Origin: Ectobius pallidus
Lineage: Eukaryota; Arthropoda; Insecta; Blattodea; Ectobiidae
Assembly: GCA_964059195.1 (NCBI GenBank)
Contig: CAXKWD010000001.1
Location: 214,342,484 to 214,406,483, forward strand
DNA: 64,000 nt
Reading direction: 5' to 3'
Positions 10,340-21,268 of this stretch are shown one piece after another; positions within the stretch are counted from its first letter, which is position 1, and the number at the start of each line of letters is the position of its first letter. The notes beneath the pieces are model-generated. The model made no database searches and had not been told where the DNA came from. It worked only from the letters and a program-made list of their open reading frames with translations. The translations under genes were made by a program, and so were the position numbers.

Positions 10340-12690
10340 TGGCACTTTTACAGCAACGACATTAATCTAAACAAATAAAACAACTGACGAAAAGTCGCAA
10401 TTAATTTTCGTGGTTTTACTTATTCATTACACGCTTAATTCTGTTGAGTTTTCGCTAAATAGTCACAATAAATATAACTAGAGGTCCGGATTCTCTCTAG
10501 ATAAATTCACTCACAACTTACCCACAACAAACCGTACAGCTTCACTTCAGATGATTGACCCGTGCGTGTAGGCGTATTTACGTAAAAAAAAATAATGTTA
10601 GACTTGCTCGTGAGTTGAGAGCTATCACGTGACATCACAGTACGAGGCGGGAAGTTTGAAAGTTCTTTTAACACACTCGTGACTACAATTCTGTAGTTTT
10701 GTCAAATGATCCTTACCCAATCATATTTACGATTTATCGGCGTGAGTAAATGAGATATTTCTGGTTATATTTTTTAAGAGTTCATTCAGAAGTTATGCGA
10801 TATATTTTTACGATATCACATCAACATTTTCGAAAATGTTTTCGAGTTGTTTAAAAAACGATTCACGTAAAACAACTTTTCGATTCCGTCAATTTTGGCT
10901 AAAGTTCAAAATGGATTTGCTAAAATTCTTAAAACAAAAAATTTAAGATTTCACATACCACCTGACAGATAACAGAACAATACTTATAGATGCATCTAAA
11001 AACTGCCCAAGGGCCAATATGATATTCAGGAGCTGAAGGACGGACCGGACATTTTTTATATAAATAACGAGATGAAATTAAAGTAAGATTTAGACAAAGA
11101 TTTTTAATTTAAACAAGTGTCGAAATTACCTTATTTGCTTATAACATGCACAAATATTTGACATAAAAATTCTCAGCTGCGTACTTTAACTTGACCTGAA
11201 TACCTAAAATTAGGCATTAAAAACAAAGGAAATAAAAATTTTAATTAGACACAGCATTTAAAATTTATTTCACTTAACTGAAAACTTGTTAATGGTATAA
11301 TATAGTTTTATTTATTTATTTTTCAAGCTGATTTCGCGCGCCGAAAAAAAATCCCTCGAGGGACACCAGTCGACACCCCTGAGCTAGCCATGCAAACGGA
11401 AGATGTTTAATTTTATAAAAATTCGCCTTAAACGCAAATGGAGGCTGAACGAATCCCAGTCTTCTGAAGGATCTCCTTATTTATTTTCATGGATTTGTGT
11501 TTAAGTGTTTTGCTCAAAACGTACTCAGAAACACGGATGTTGATTTAAGCGAACCAGCACACGTTAGAGGAAACAAACACATCTCCAACTTCACAAACTT
11601 TAATATCATAAACACATTTTTCCGCGCTAGTTTTATAACAAGCCTGACAGAAATGTTGATACTGAGGATGACCATTAAAATCCTCGCGGAGGCCTCCCGG
11701 GTATTTTCGGCTTAAAAATAAAGATTTTACACAAATATATTAACAATTCATTAGTCCTATGTTAATTAGCCTATTTCTACCCTAATATTAGGAAAATGAT
11801 CGAGAGAAAAACAGGATGCGATAAATGATGATGCTAGCGGTCAACTAATTACCGGCGCTGTATGTTATTTACATCATTATTACGTAATATGGTAGCTCCC
11901 TACCTCGGGCTACGCCCCCTTATGCCAACACACTTTTTTGTTAGGTTAGGTCAAGTTCATAACGCATACATACATACATACTTTGAGAGAAGGAAATAAT
12001 AGAAAGTAGAAAGAAAATTAAAGTTAAGGAACCTACAAATAAAATGAGTTAATAAAAATAAACTGCTGACACGCTGCCAATTCTAAATGTCCCGTGAACT
12101 CACACCTAAATGAAAATGGACGGATATCAACTTACATTTCGAAGCAGCTGAGGCTTTTAGATTCATGTCGTATAAAAGAAAAACGAAATATCAAGCCATC
12201 GAGAACATCTTTGATGAGATTTTAAAGCGGGCCATGTTTGTGGCCCAGTTTAGTTGCCTCTTGCGACTAAAAATAAATATATCAGATTCAACGACCTTAG
12301 CAAACCAAGCACCTAGCATTATACACACATGCCTCACCACAAGGGGAAATAAAAAAAAAAGGGGGATGTGAATAAAAAAGGGGTGGGGACAACTCACCCT
12401 TCTTGTAGCATTCATCAAGAAGATACCTCATTTATCTGACACGACTTTTCCGAACTTCATTATAAGACGATATAACAAAAACTCTTATTTTACTATTTTT
12501 AGGAACACTACACGTACAAAATAGTGGCCCTCCCTGTTCAAGAGCTAATGTTTTCCACAGGTAGTATACAGCACTCAACCCATAGGCGGACTACTTATGG
12601 AAATGCTTGCTTACATTACAATAGAGATGGTAGCAACACTAAATAAACATTAGATCCTTATCATGTAGCTTAACGGGATTGTCAACATGG
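10340..12690. other. no gene recognised; probable amphiphysin intron 1
   Basis: No exon could be supported. The stretch lies immediately downstream, in the minus-strand sense, of the amphiphysin first coding exon. I searched the minus strand for the next N-BAR exon (expected to begin with a segment like ILQNLGK) and did not find it here or further left. The intron therefore probably runs past the left edge of the window. Confidence 0.5.
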
Positions 12691-12696
12691 TCTTAC

Positions 12697-12765
12697 CTTT
12701 TCTTTCGCCCTTCCTGCATGTTTCTGTACCGATTTCGCCAATAACGCTCCCTTACTTTCAGCCAT
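12697..12765 (-). CDS. Amph: amphiphysin, first coding exon (N-BAR helix 0)
   Basis: On the minus strand an ATG at 12765-12763 in a good context (GCAAGATGG) opens 23 codons, ending at 12697 before a GTAAGA donor. The peptide, which includes LLAKSVQKHAGRAKEK, is the conserved amphipathic helix 0 that opens the N-BAR domain of amphiphysin/BIN proteins. In the family this helix inserts into membranes; the BAR dimer curves them, and fly amphiphysin organises T-tubules and polarised membrane. The rest of the protein is not in the window. In the 5' untranslated region, GTTTCAG just above GAACTTACC (about 12865) looks like a 3' splice site, so an upstream non-coding exon is possible. A jockey-type LINE sits 175 bp further upstream. 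Identification rests on one short but very characteristic exon. Confidence 0.87.
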
Positions 12766-13148
12766 CTTGCCCTCACTTAATTTAATCACTGGTCCTGTTT
12801 CCATTCCTCCGTTCACTCCATTACTTTCAACCCGATACACGCCCACTCTGGTGGTAAGTTCCTGAAACATGATAAATTTCATGTTTTGCATTGCAATGAC
12901 ATCTAGCGGTAGAAATACAAAGCACAATTTTTTTTTCTTAATGCACAGATGCATTCCATTGTTGGCGCGAAGATTGAAATACGTGTCTTCTATTTCTAGT
13001 GGAAATTAATTGAATTATTGTGTGAAAGATAAGTGTTAAACGTGTGTACAATTTAATAAGAGAGGATCCATACGAATAAGTGTAGGATTATTAAATAAAC
13101 AAACTGTGTAGTGCCCTTCTCGGTAGGGTAAAATCCTAAAACAATATC

Positions 13149-14639
13149 ATGAACGAACTACATTTTTCTATAAATACTGAGACTCTCTCTCTAGAGCCAG
13201 TAGCTCCTAGTGTAAATAATTCCTCAGAGAGTAATTTTCAGTGTAACTTAAGTGCTAAATCATCTACCTTGAAGACGTACTCTAAAGGGAAAAAAGCTTC
13301 GAACAAAGACCTTGAGGTAACAAATAAAAATAATGACTTGGAAGTCACCAGCGCACAACCTTCTACAAAAAAACTAAAGAGAAATACAACCAATGCAAGC
13401 AGCAAATTGCAGACAGATGGAACTTCATCCATTCCAGCATGTGAAGACCATATTATACATCCAGACATACAACTCAGCAACAAATTCGACCCACTTTCTA
13501 ACGAGAAAGAATCAATGGACACAGACTTGAGCACCAGAACTGATGATCCACAGCCATCTAGAAATATACAAACAAGACCAAAATCAGTTAGAATGCCTCC
13601 CATAATAGTGAAAAAGTTACCAAATGGTAACTTCTTTGAAAATAACCGCAAGATACAATCATTACTTACCCAACCCTTAAAAATTAGCTACTCTGCTGAT
13701 GGAATTCGATATAATACCAGTTGTAGAGCTGATTATGATACACTGTATTCCATATTTCGAACTGAAGGGCTACAATTCTATTCTCACGAGCCTAGAGAAG
13801 TAAAATCACTACAGGTTGTCATAAAACGACTTCCTACTTGTGTGACACCTGAAGCTTTAAAGGAAGAGCTTCAATTACTTCACTTCCAAATAGATAACGT
13901 TAGGCAACTAACTGCTCCATCTCAAACAGCAGAAGGAATCCCAATGAGAAATCCAATTCCTGTCTGGGTTCTGACGATGCCTAATAATGAAATTTCAAGA
14001 AGTATCTTCCAACTTCATGACATAAACAATCACATAATCAAAGTTGAAACCTACAGACAAACCCCTCATGTGATTCAGTGTCACAGGTGTCAAGGTTTCG
14101 GACATACCTCAAAGAGGTGCAACCTGAAAGTAAGTTGTGTCAAATGTAGTAGTGATCACCTATTCTCCGATTGTCCGCTAAAGGGTCCTGATTACTTGCC
14201 CAAGTGTTCAAACTGTGGTGGAACTCACACTGCTAGTTACGGTCAGTGCCCTGTACAGCAGCAACAAAGAGCTGCTTTACAACAAAAACTTAGAAATAAA
14301 CAATATGGACCCCCAGTTACAAACAGTAAACCTCCAGCATGGAAAGCAACTGACTTTCCCACACTACCTGTACCAAATCCCACGAACATTCAATCACTTC
14401 AAAATATATTCAATTCTTCTGCCAGTAACCAGCAAACTTCCACAACAGATTCACTATCTGAGACTCTAAAAGACATTCTATGCTTCCTAAAAGAAGTAAA
14501 TATTAAACAAATCATGCTTCTTATACGCCAGACCTTACAGCGCTTACAAACAGCAGCGGACCCATTCTCAAAACTTTTTATACTGTTTGAAGCATTTACT
14601 CTCTATTTTAACACCAATGAGACCGATAATGGCCCTTAG
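13149..14639 (+). CDS. LINE ORF1, gag-like RNA-binding protein with zinc knuckles
   Basis: This 496-residue protein has a low-complexity, Ser/Thr/Lys-rich N-terminal part (about residues 1-150), a central RNA-binding-like region, and zinc knuckles near residues 314-374. The first knuckle is CHRCQGFGHTSKRC, the classical C-X2-C-X4-H-X4-C. Two variants follow (CVKCSSDHLFSDC and CSNCGGTHTASYGQC). This order is typical of jockey-clade ORF1 proteins, which coat the element RNA and accompany it to the nucleus. The start ATG at 13149 is the first in frame after a short leader. The last 53 nt overlap ORF2 in another frame. Confidence 0.93.
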   Translation: MNELHFSINTETLSLEPVAPSVNNSSESNFQCNLSAKSSTLKTYSKGKKASNKDLEVTNKNNDLEVTSAQPSTKKLKRNTTNASSKLQTDGTSSIPACEDHIIHPDIQLSNKFDPLSNEKESMDTDLSTRTDDPQPSRNIQTRPKSVRMPPIIVKKLPNGNFFENNRKIQSLLTQPLKISYSADGIRYNTSCRADYDTLYSIFRTEGLQFYSHEPREVKSLQVVIKRLPTCVTPEALKEELQLLHFQIDNVRQLTAPSQTAEGIPMRNPIPVWVLTMPNNEISRSIFQLHDINNHIIKVETYRQTPHVIQCHRCQGFGHTSKRCNLKVSCVKCSSDHLFSDCPLKGPDYLPKCSNCGGTHTASYGQCPVQQQQRAALQQKLRNKQYGPPVTNSKPPAWKATDFPTLPVPNPTNIQSLQNIFNSSASNQQTSTTDSLSETLKDILCFLKEVNIKQIMLLIRQTLQRLQTAADPFSKLFILFEAFTLYFNTNETDNGP

Positions 14640-17265
14640 AGATACAAAACTACACAAAGATCTTACCTTGCTGAATTTCAATGCAAACGGTGTCAGTAAC
14701 CAGATATACGAACTTCAAAATCTGTTAACTACTTATGATATTGACATAGCATGTTTAACTGAAACCCACTTGAAACCTGCTACTAAATTCAGAATACGTA
14801 ACTACACAATATACCGAACTGACAGAAAGGATAGACAAGGTGGTGGTACAGCAATTGCCATTAAATCAACAATTCCTCACCGCTCAGCAATAATACCTTC
14901 TTTTAATGTTCTAGAGGCCACTGGGGTCTACATAAGAACTGGTGGCACAGAAGTTTTAGTTGCAGCTGCTTATTATCCACCATATGGCCATATGAGTCAA
15001 GCAGATCTAAATATACTTGTTTCTTTGCACACAAGCTTTATCATCTGTGGAGATTTTAATGCGAAACACCGCATATGGAATTCCCGTATAAACACCCCCA
15101 AGGGAGAATTCTTACTAGAACATTCCATTCATCATCAGTATGCAATTACTGGTCCACATACGCCCACACGTTATCCCTGGTCTTCAACTCATCAGCCAGA
15201 TGTACTAGATATCTGTCTCTACAAAACTAGGCAGATTCCAGTGAAACAAGAATGTCTTACAGCCCTTGATTCAGATCATATACCAGTGATGATAACTTTC
15301 AACTCTCCCATTACTCGACAAATTCGAATCCCTCCATTGTTGAAAACAACAAATTGGGACGAGTTCACAAAACGGATTCATGTATCCATATCTGCAAATC
15401 CACTTATTCATGAACCTGATGATATAGAGATGGCAGTGAAGATGTTAACTGACACAATTAGTCTTAATGTTGCTTCAACTACATCTGTTCTCCCTACACC
15501 ACAACCCAGTGACTCAAATCATGTACTTACTCAGCTCATCCAAGCTAAAAGATCAGCAAGAAAGAAATGGCAGAACTTCAGAGATCCACAAGCAAAAAGA
15601 GCTTTTTATCGTTATCAACGAGCCATTCGACGCACATATGAGAAACATAAAATAGAAAGCTTTGCTAACAAAGTCGAGAGTTTACAGCCTAGTGGAAAAG
15701 AATTTTGGTCCATAACAAAACACCTATTAGGAAAAAATACTTCCACACGTATAACACCTTTACAAAACTCACTAGGTCATATGGTATACGATTCCAAAGG
15801 GAAAGCTGACATTCTTTCAGCCTCATTCCAAAATCGTTTCAAACCCCATATGTATCCATCAGATCCTATTTTCAGCGAAGAAGTCTTACGAACTGTAAAT
15901 GATCTGTCTAATCAAACTTCTGCAAATGCAATACCAATTGTCTCCCCAAACGAAGTTAAAAACATCATAGACAAACTACCACTGCAGAAGGCACCAGGTC
16001 CAGACGGAATTAAACCCATAGTTCTAAAGAAATTACCTAGACGTGCTATTGTCCACTTAACAAAAATTTATAACTCATGTTTTAAGTTAACGTATTTTCC
16101 TGAAGTGTGGAAACATGCCATTATTATACCAATTTCTAAGCCAGGAAAGGATCCTGTAAGTCCACAAAATTACAGACCAATTAGCCTTTTGGACTATCTG
16201 GGCAAAATTTTTGAGCGGCTCCTTCTAACACGCCTGAATCAATTCCTAACCGATCCTGCAAGAACACATCATGAGCAATTTGGTTTCAAACGCCACCATA
16301 GTACTAGAGAACCACTGCACAGGCTTACATCCTATATCCAAGAAGGTTTTCAACGCAAACTTCACACAGTTACTACATTCCTGGATGTTGAACAGGCGTT
16401 TGATACAGTGTGGCACGAGGGTCTTCTATACAAACTCATAAAATTGAATATACCAATTGACTATGTATTAATAACTGCCAAGTACCTTCAGAATAGAACA
16501 TTCTGCGTCCGATCCGGATCTTCAATATCCACTTCTCGGACTATTATAGCTGGAGTTCCACAGGGATCGGTCTTAGCTCCTACACTATATTCTATTTATG
16601 TACAAGATATACCTCGGCATCCACATTGCTCTCATGCTCTTTATGCAGATGACACCGTTATCTATACAAGGAACTTCAACATCACTTATGGCTGCCAACG
16701 GATGCAAGAAGCCCTTGACCTTATTACTCAGTGGGCCTCGAGATGGAGAATTAAAATTAATGGAACCAAGTCGCATGCAGTAGTTTTTACCAGAAGATTC
16801 CCTCATCTCTCAGCATCACTCAGCATTCAACAACAAACTATACCATTCAGTGCTTCTGTTAAGTATCTCGGAATTCTCCTAGATAAAAGATTGTCGTACA
16901 AATCACACATATCAAACATTAGAGACAAAGCTTTTCAAAGATTTATGCTGCTATATCCTCTTTTTAAAAGTCATGTACCTCTGAAAACGAAAAAGCTTTT
17001 GTATACTTCATTAATCAGGTCATATATGCTATACGGATGTGAAATTTGGTCACAAGCACACCCAAGAAACTTGACAAAATTAGATGGAATTCAGAGAGCT
17101 GTCTGTAGAGTGATGACAGGTGCTGACTATCTCACACGGAATGTCGAACTGTATGATTATTTGGAGATTATGAAACTCAGTGATCATGTTCATTGTATGC
17201 AAGAAAGATTTTTGACATCTCTAAAACATCATATCAACCCCCTAATGAAAGAACTTACTCAATGA
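14587..17265 (+). CDS. LINE ORF2, endonuclease and reverse transcriptase
   Basis: An intact frame of 892 codons. Residues about 25-235 form an apurinic-type endonuclease, with LNFNANGV, CLTETHLKP (catalytic Glu), ICGDFNAKHRIWNS (Asp/Asn) and SDHIPV (Asp-His). The reverse transcriptase follows: KAPGPDGIKP, NYRPISLLDYLGKIFERLL, TFLDVEQAFDTVWH, GVPQGSVLAPTLYSIYV, the catalytic YADD in HALYADDTVIY, and VKYLGILLDKRLSY. The order endonuclease then reverse transcriptase is that of jockey-like LINEs. The upstream ATG at 14587 overlaps ORF1; translation may instead start at a later Met (MRPIM or MALRD) just before the endonuclease. All residues I expect for activity are present. Confidence 0.96.
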   Translation: MKHLLSILTPMRPIMALRDTKLHKDLTLLNFNANGVSNQIYELQNLLTTYDIDIACLTETHLKPATKFRIRNYTIYRTDRKDRQGGGTAIAIKSTIPHRSAIIPSFNVLEATGVYIRTGGTEVLVAAAYYPPYGHMSQADLNILVSLHTSFIICGDFNAKHRIWNSRINTPKGEFLLEHSIHHQYAITGPHTPTRYPWSSTHQPDVLDICLYKTRQIPVKQECLTALDSDHIPVMITFNSPITRQIRIPPLLKTTNWDEFTKRIHVSISANPLIHEPDDIEMAVKMLTDTISLNVASTTSVLPTPQPSDSNHVLTQLIQAKRSARKKWQNFRDPQAKRAFYRYQRAIRRTYEKHKIESFANKVESLQPSGKEFWSITKHLLGKNTSTRITPLQNSLGHMVYDSKGKADILSASFQNRFKPHMYPSDPIFSEEVLRTVNDLSNQTSANAIPIVSPNEVKNIIDKLPLQKAPGPDGIKPIVLKKLPRRAIVHLTKIYNSCFKLTYFPEVWKHAIIIPISKPGKDPVSPQNYRPISLLDYLGKIFERLLLTRLNQFLTDPARTHHEQFGFKRHHSTREPLHRLTSYIQEGFQRKLHTVTTFLDVEQAFDTVWHEGLLYKLIKLNIPIDYVLITAKYLQNRTFCVRSGSSISTSRTIIAGVPQGSVLAPTLYSIYVQDIPRHPHCSHALYADDTVIYTRNFNITYGCQRMQEALDLITQWASRWRIKINGTKSHAVVFTRRFPHLSASLSIQQQTIPFSASVKYLGILLDKRLSYKSHISNIRDKAFQRFMLLYPLFKSHVPLKTKKLLYTSLIRSYMLYGCEIWSQAHPRNLTKLDGIQRAVCRVMTGADYLTRNVELYDYLEIMKLSDHVHCMQERFLTSLKHHINPLMKELTQ

Positions 17266-17412
17266 TTGCTTATGTTACAACTTGTCACTTCTGGTGATAA
17301 AAGTTGTCAATAATTTTGTGTATAATAATTTGTTCCAAGGTTGTCAATACGAAATCATGTATAAGGCAGGGGTCCTATTTGTGACCTGGCACTTTTAATT
17401 AAATGTCAATTA

Positions 17413-17458
<46 letters not shown>

Positions 17459-17464
17459 GATGCA

Positions 17465-17710
17465 GTATGCAAAACATTAGGCATATATGAATGTATTTTT
17501 AGTCATTTTCTGTTTTTCCCCCTATATGGGATTAAAATTGCGATGGGTGATCACTGGGAGCCTAATTTTTATTTTTAGAAATGAAGTGGCTGACTTCTAT
17601 TCAGGGTTTGAATCAAACATTTTGACAGGGGTGGGGGGAAATAGAAGTGGGGTCCAGTGTACTAACATAATTATATTCAACCTCATACAAAACTGAACTA
17701 TGTAATACCA
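17465..17710. other. short intergenic stretch, nothing recognised
   Basis: Unique-looking sequence between the LINE and the next SINE; no feature seen. Confidence 0.4.
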
Positions 17711-17998
17711 GACAGCTGAAAAGATGATGAAGAGTGTTCTGCCCGAAGGCAGGTCCAGGCCTGGGACGAAGCCATGGGGTGATGACCACGACTCGTCCGA
17801 GGTGATTCAGGCAAGGATGATACCGCGGAGATTTGCCATTGGCTCTTGTGGGATGGGAATGAAAGGACACACAACACAACACCCAGTCCTGAACCCAGGA
17901 AGGAAATTTTCCACCACTGAAAAATCCCCGACCCGGCCCGCCAGGGTGAAAGGTAGTCACGCTACCAATTCACCCACGGCGGCGGACAGCTGAAAAGA
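17711..17998 (-). mobile_element. SINE family S3, full length with target-site duplication
   Basis: GACAGCTGAAAAGA (14 bp) at 17711-17724 and 17985-17998 bounds a 260-bp insert. On the minus strand the insert begins with a tRNA-like head (GTGGGTGAATTGGTAGCG, then GGGTCGGGGATTTTTCAG). The body includes GTGTTGTGTGTCC and the 3' side CATCACCCCATGG. Family members lie at 33147-33263 (head only), 48262-48370 (head only, plus strand) and 59028-59262. Confidence 0.9.
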
Positions 17999-17999
17999 A

Positions 18000-18714
18000 A
18001 CTCTCTGTAAAAGACACATTTAATAGATTACGATGGAACACCAATCTCTAAATTGTACTCTTCACAGCAAACATTCTCAAACTGTATTTTTGCTGGCAAA
18101 AGACACCAACATAAATTAGTAATGCAAACCTTATGGCCAAAGTCACGCTTCTGTTACACCGCATCAAATGCTTGTGAGAACAATTCTGTTGCTACATATT
18201 GTGCTGGAATTATAAATTATATTTTATGAAATACAGAATATCCCTGGCAAGGAAGGACATTTTATTTGACAAGCCGGGGACATTTTTTAACGAGGGGGGA
18301 AACTCCTCCATCCCTCCCGTCAATTCAAAATCTGCTTCTATTTCAGTGGATATTTTGTGAAATGATGTACTTTAGACTTCTACATTAGGAGGTGACCATA
18401 CTCCTGCTTTTTCAGGGGGACTTTTTTTTGTTTTGAAAATGTCGCACTGTCCTGATAGTTTTATTGGGGACACTCCAATGTCTCGCTTACATTACAGTCC
18501 ACGGCTGTGGCATAGGAGATGTGTTTGCTCTCCTCATGCAATGGCCCTGCCTCGGTTCTCAATTGATCGGTTTTATGGTTATTTAATGATGGGGAAGTAC
18601 TGCAGCTTAAGCCTGTGACCAACACCAGTCCACCAGAGTTTTGTCCTGCAGGATTTCTTTTACATATCTGTCAATCTACATGAGCCCATCATATTTATGC
18701 ACACAAAAATGCCA
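18000..18714. other. no gene recognised
   Basis: No exon with splice sites or known domain was seen. Confidence 0.4.
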
Positions 18715-19490
18715 TCTACCTGGGTCAGAATCGAACCCATGACCTAGGGCACAGGAAGCCAGCACTATACCAACTGATGTGGCAGCCAGGTCAACTTGAT
18801 TCCGAGTCGAATCAAGTTTTCTGGGTGGGGTTTTTCCTTAACTGTGAGACAGATGTCTGGTAACTTTAGCCTTCTGGTCCCTGGATATCTTCTGGGCATC
18901 ATTATTACCTTCATGTGCCAGGCCCGCCTGGTATATGAACTCATGAGGGAGACCTATTTCATAGACGATATCAGAACACAGCACTGGCTACCTACCATCC
19001 ACAGATCCATACCAGGAATAGTGCATATAGCAGGGACAGAAAAAAGGAGATCTCGATTTCTACACATCAGCTGGATGACAACTGGACCACAGTGTGCAAA
19101 CCCTTTAGACACATCACTACAAGACTCTCAATACACAGATTTCACCACAACATATGTGCAAATAAGAAATTTCATGAACCTATTGAAAATTGAATGCTGA
19201 ACTCGAGTGCACATTTCATATTATTGTTATTACCTTAATCCCATCCATGCCTTGTTCCAAATGTGTGCACGACTGCTGTGCCTAATTCTGTGTACATATT
19301 GTCTAGGAGGTGGCCCTGGTATTGGGCTGATCACTCCAGGGAGGTCCTCCAAGAACTTGTCTTCTAGTAAAAAATAATGTCTTGTTAACTACATCAATCT
19401 CTTCCCCGTGTTATGGTCCTGTAAGGCCTAGGTAGCAATGGTCCATAAACATCCTTCCTACGGGGAGGTAAAACAGAAAAGAAAGAAAAC
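18715..19490. repeat. tRNA-like SINE head and S5 repeat blocks, interrupted
   Basis: A minus-strand tRNA-like segment at about 18716-18793 carries the box-B complement (AGAATCGAACCC). It is followed by blocks matching the S5 repeat of 2095-2415, at about 18830-18925 and 19305-19490. The middle part (18930-19300) is not shared with that copy. The 134-codon frame at 18796-19200 is made of this repeat and is not taken as a gene. Confidence 0.6.
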
Positions 19491-19730
19491 TAGTTACATT
19501 TTCTAATATGGTTTGCAAAAACCTTCCTCTGCTGTCAGTTCACACTCCTCCATTCTCGTATTACAGGGCCAGGTATTTGGCATCATTCAGAAGACCGATT
19601 GGTGTTTATTTCAAAGTACAATGTCCTCAAATCCCATAGTAAGGCAATGAGAGCAGACCTGCAGTGGTCGACTCACTGAAAAAGGATGGTGGGTATCAAA
19701 GGTGGAACATTAGGTCTATTCCAAGGATTG
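19491..19730. other. short stretch, nothing recognised
   Basis: No supported feature. Confidence 0.35.
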
Positions 19731-20486
19731 TACAGTGCACGCCGCTTATTGTGATCACTTCGGGATGCAGCTAATCTGATATTAACCGATTGATAACAGT
19801 AGCCGAAGGAATTAAATGAAGGTTATCTATTTCATATATAAGACAATACACTACAAAACAGAATTTAAAATATGTATTCATAAAATAATATGTAACTGTG
19901 AATCAATGAATCGCCCATAGGCTAATGCAGTAATAGATTGCAAGCAACTATTTTTTCAACCAGTAACAAAATTTTTAGTTTCCTTTAGGAATCCATTAAC
20001 CAATACTCCATACTCAGTTACTAGTTATGAGTGTTTTTGGAAGTCTGATCAGTGGTGAACACGGTGCAGCAAAACGTCAAACGCCTGTCTGTTCAAGTCT
20101 TTTCATTTTACACTAACATCACTACATGTCAACACTGTTATCTTCATAAATCAAAAACTGCAGCTTAACTGTGGGGTGAAACATGTTTTATTGCTTAAAA
20201 GAGAAAATAAGGTAATGCCACACCCTCGAACTGGTCATTCTGTGAGCTGGGAACAGTATTGTTACCTCCAGTACAACACAATAGAGTTAGAAATGAAACC
20301 CTTAAAAACAAAATTCCGAATAATGTACAGTATTTCGAATAAAGCCGCAAAAAGGAAAATTTGATAACATAAACTGAAACTTTGATCACAATAAACAACA
20401 TTTTTTTAATGTACAGTATTAATCCGTATGGGACTTCATAAAAGTGATAACATTACCCACGATTACATTAAGCAGCGTTCACTGTA
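19731..20486 (-). mobile_element. pogo/Tigger-like MITE with TA duplication
   Basis: The ends are CAGTGCACGCCGCTTATTG (from 19733) and the inverted AAGCAGCGTTCACTG (to 20484), each bordered by TA, giving a 752-bp element. CAGT ends and a TA duplication are hallmarks of pogo-type Tc1/mariner elements. No intact transposase frame. A second copy in inverse orientation starts at 63442. Confidence 0.85.
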
Positions 20487-20509
20487 TTACCAAAAATGAA
20501 GTATAAAAT

Positions 20510-21205
20510 GTTTTCTTACGTACAACAGTAACTTAAACTTTATTATAGAAGCTCAAGGTATGTATATTATGAAAAGTTATCATTTATCTGGTACCATACC
20601 ATACATAATACGTTGCATCAAGCTTGAAGGCAAGTTCTGGTATCCACACCATAATGGCAAGCGATGTTGTGCTTTAATGTTACCAGCAACACTCATCATG
20701 CTATTGCTGACACTAAAGATAACTCCTCTAACACTGAGTCCGTGTGTTTGGAGATGGCTATGCATATCAGAACTATGCCCAACGATGTTTCACCAATAAT
20801 GAGAAGTCATGTTGTTGGTGTTAATGTAATCCTCCATTCCAACAAGGATTACATCAACTAAATCAAATATAAAATTTTTTTTACAAACAACAGTAACTTA
20901 AAATTTAATACAGAAGCTATAATATCAAGAATTAAGACAAAATAATTACCACTCTCATACCGCAGAATACTAATAAGTTGCATCAAGTTCAAGGCAAGTT
21001 CCAGTATCCATACCAAAATAGTAAGCGATGTTGTGCTTTAATGTTATCCACAAATACGCAGCAACCTCGCCAATTGCTGGCATTAGGGATAACTTGTAAC
21101 ACTGAGCCCATGTGTTTATGAAGATTAATATGCACACTGGAACTATGCCGTGTAATGTTTTACCCATAGTGAGAAATTATGTTGGTGTAAATTTAATAAT
21201 TTTCA
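20510..21205. repeat. diverged tandem duplication of about 350 bp
   Basis: The segment from about 20525 to 20845 (CAACAGTAACTTAAA, GGCAAGTTCTGGTATCC, GCGATGTTGTGCTTTAATG) returns at about 20887-21185 with matching blocks in the same order and orientation, with small insertions and deletions. It lies just beyond the CHMP5 stop codon and may form part of that gene's 3' untranslated region. Confidence 0.75.
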
Positions 21206-21268
21206 ATGTGCGATGGAAGATGTGAAAAATCTTTTGCTCACTTCAGATTTATAGGTGGAGAGTGTATA

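Larger units (their letters stand above)
12940..17464 (+). mobile_element. complete jockey-type non-LTR retrotransposon
   Basis: The 14-bp sequence AATGCACAGATGCA stands at 12940-12953 and again at 17451-17464. It bounds a 4.5-kb element with a 5' untranslated region of about 195 bp, two overlapping open frames (13149-14639 and 14587-17265), a 3' untranslated region of about 150 bp and an A tail of about 36 at 17415-17450. Both reading frames are uninterrupted, the duplication is perfect and the tail is nearly pure A, which together indicate a recent insertion. It is oriented opposite to amphiphysin and lies just upstream of that gene's first coding exon. Confidence 0.97.

Noticed and set aside
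13238..13651. 137-codon minus-strand frame
   Set aside because: It is the antisense shadow of the LINE ORF1.
17613..17960. 115-codon minus-strand frame
   Set aside because: It overlaps the S3 SINE with its target duplications and has no independent coding evidence.
18796..19200. 134-codon plus-strand frame
   Set aside because: It is composed of S5-type repeat sequence also present at 2095-2415 and has no recognisable domain.
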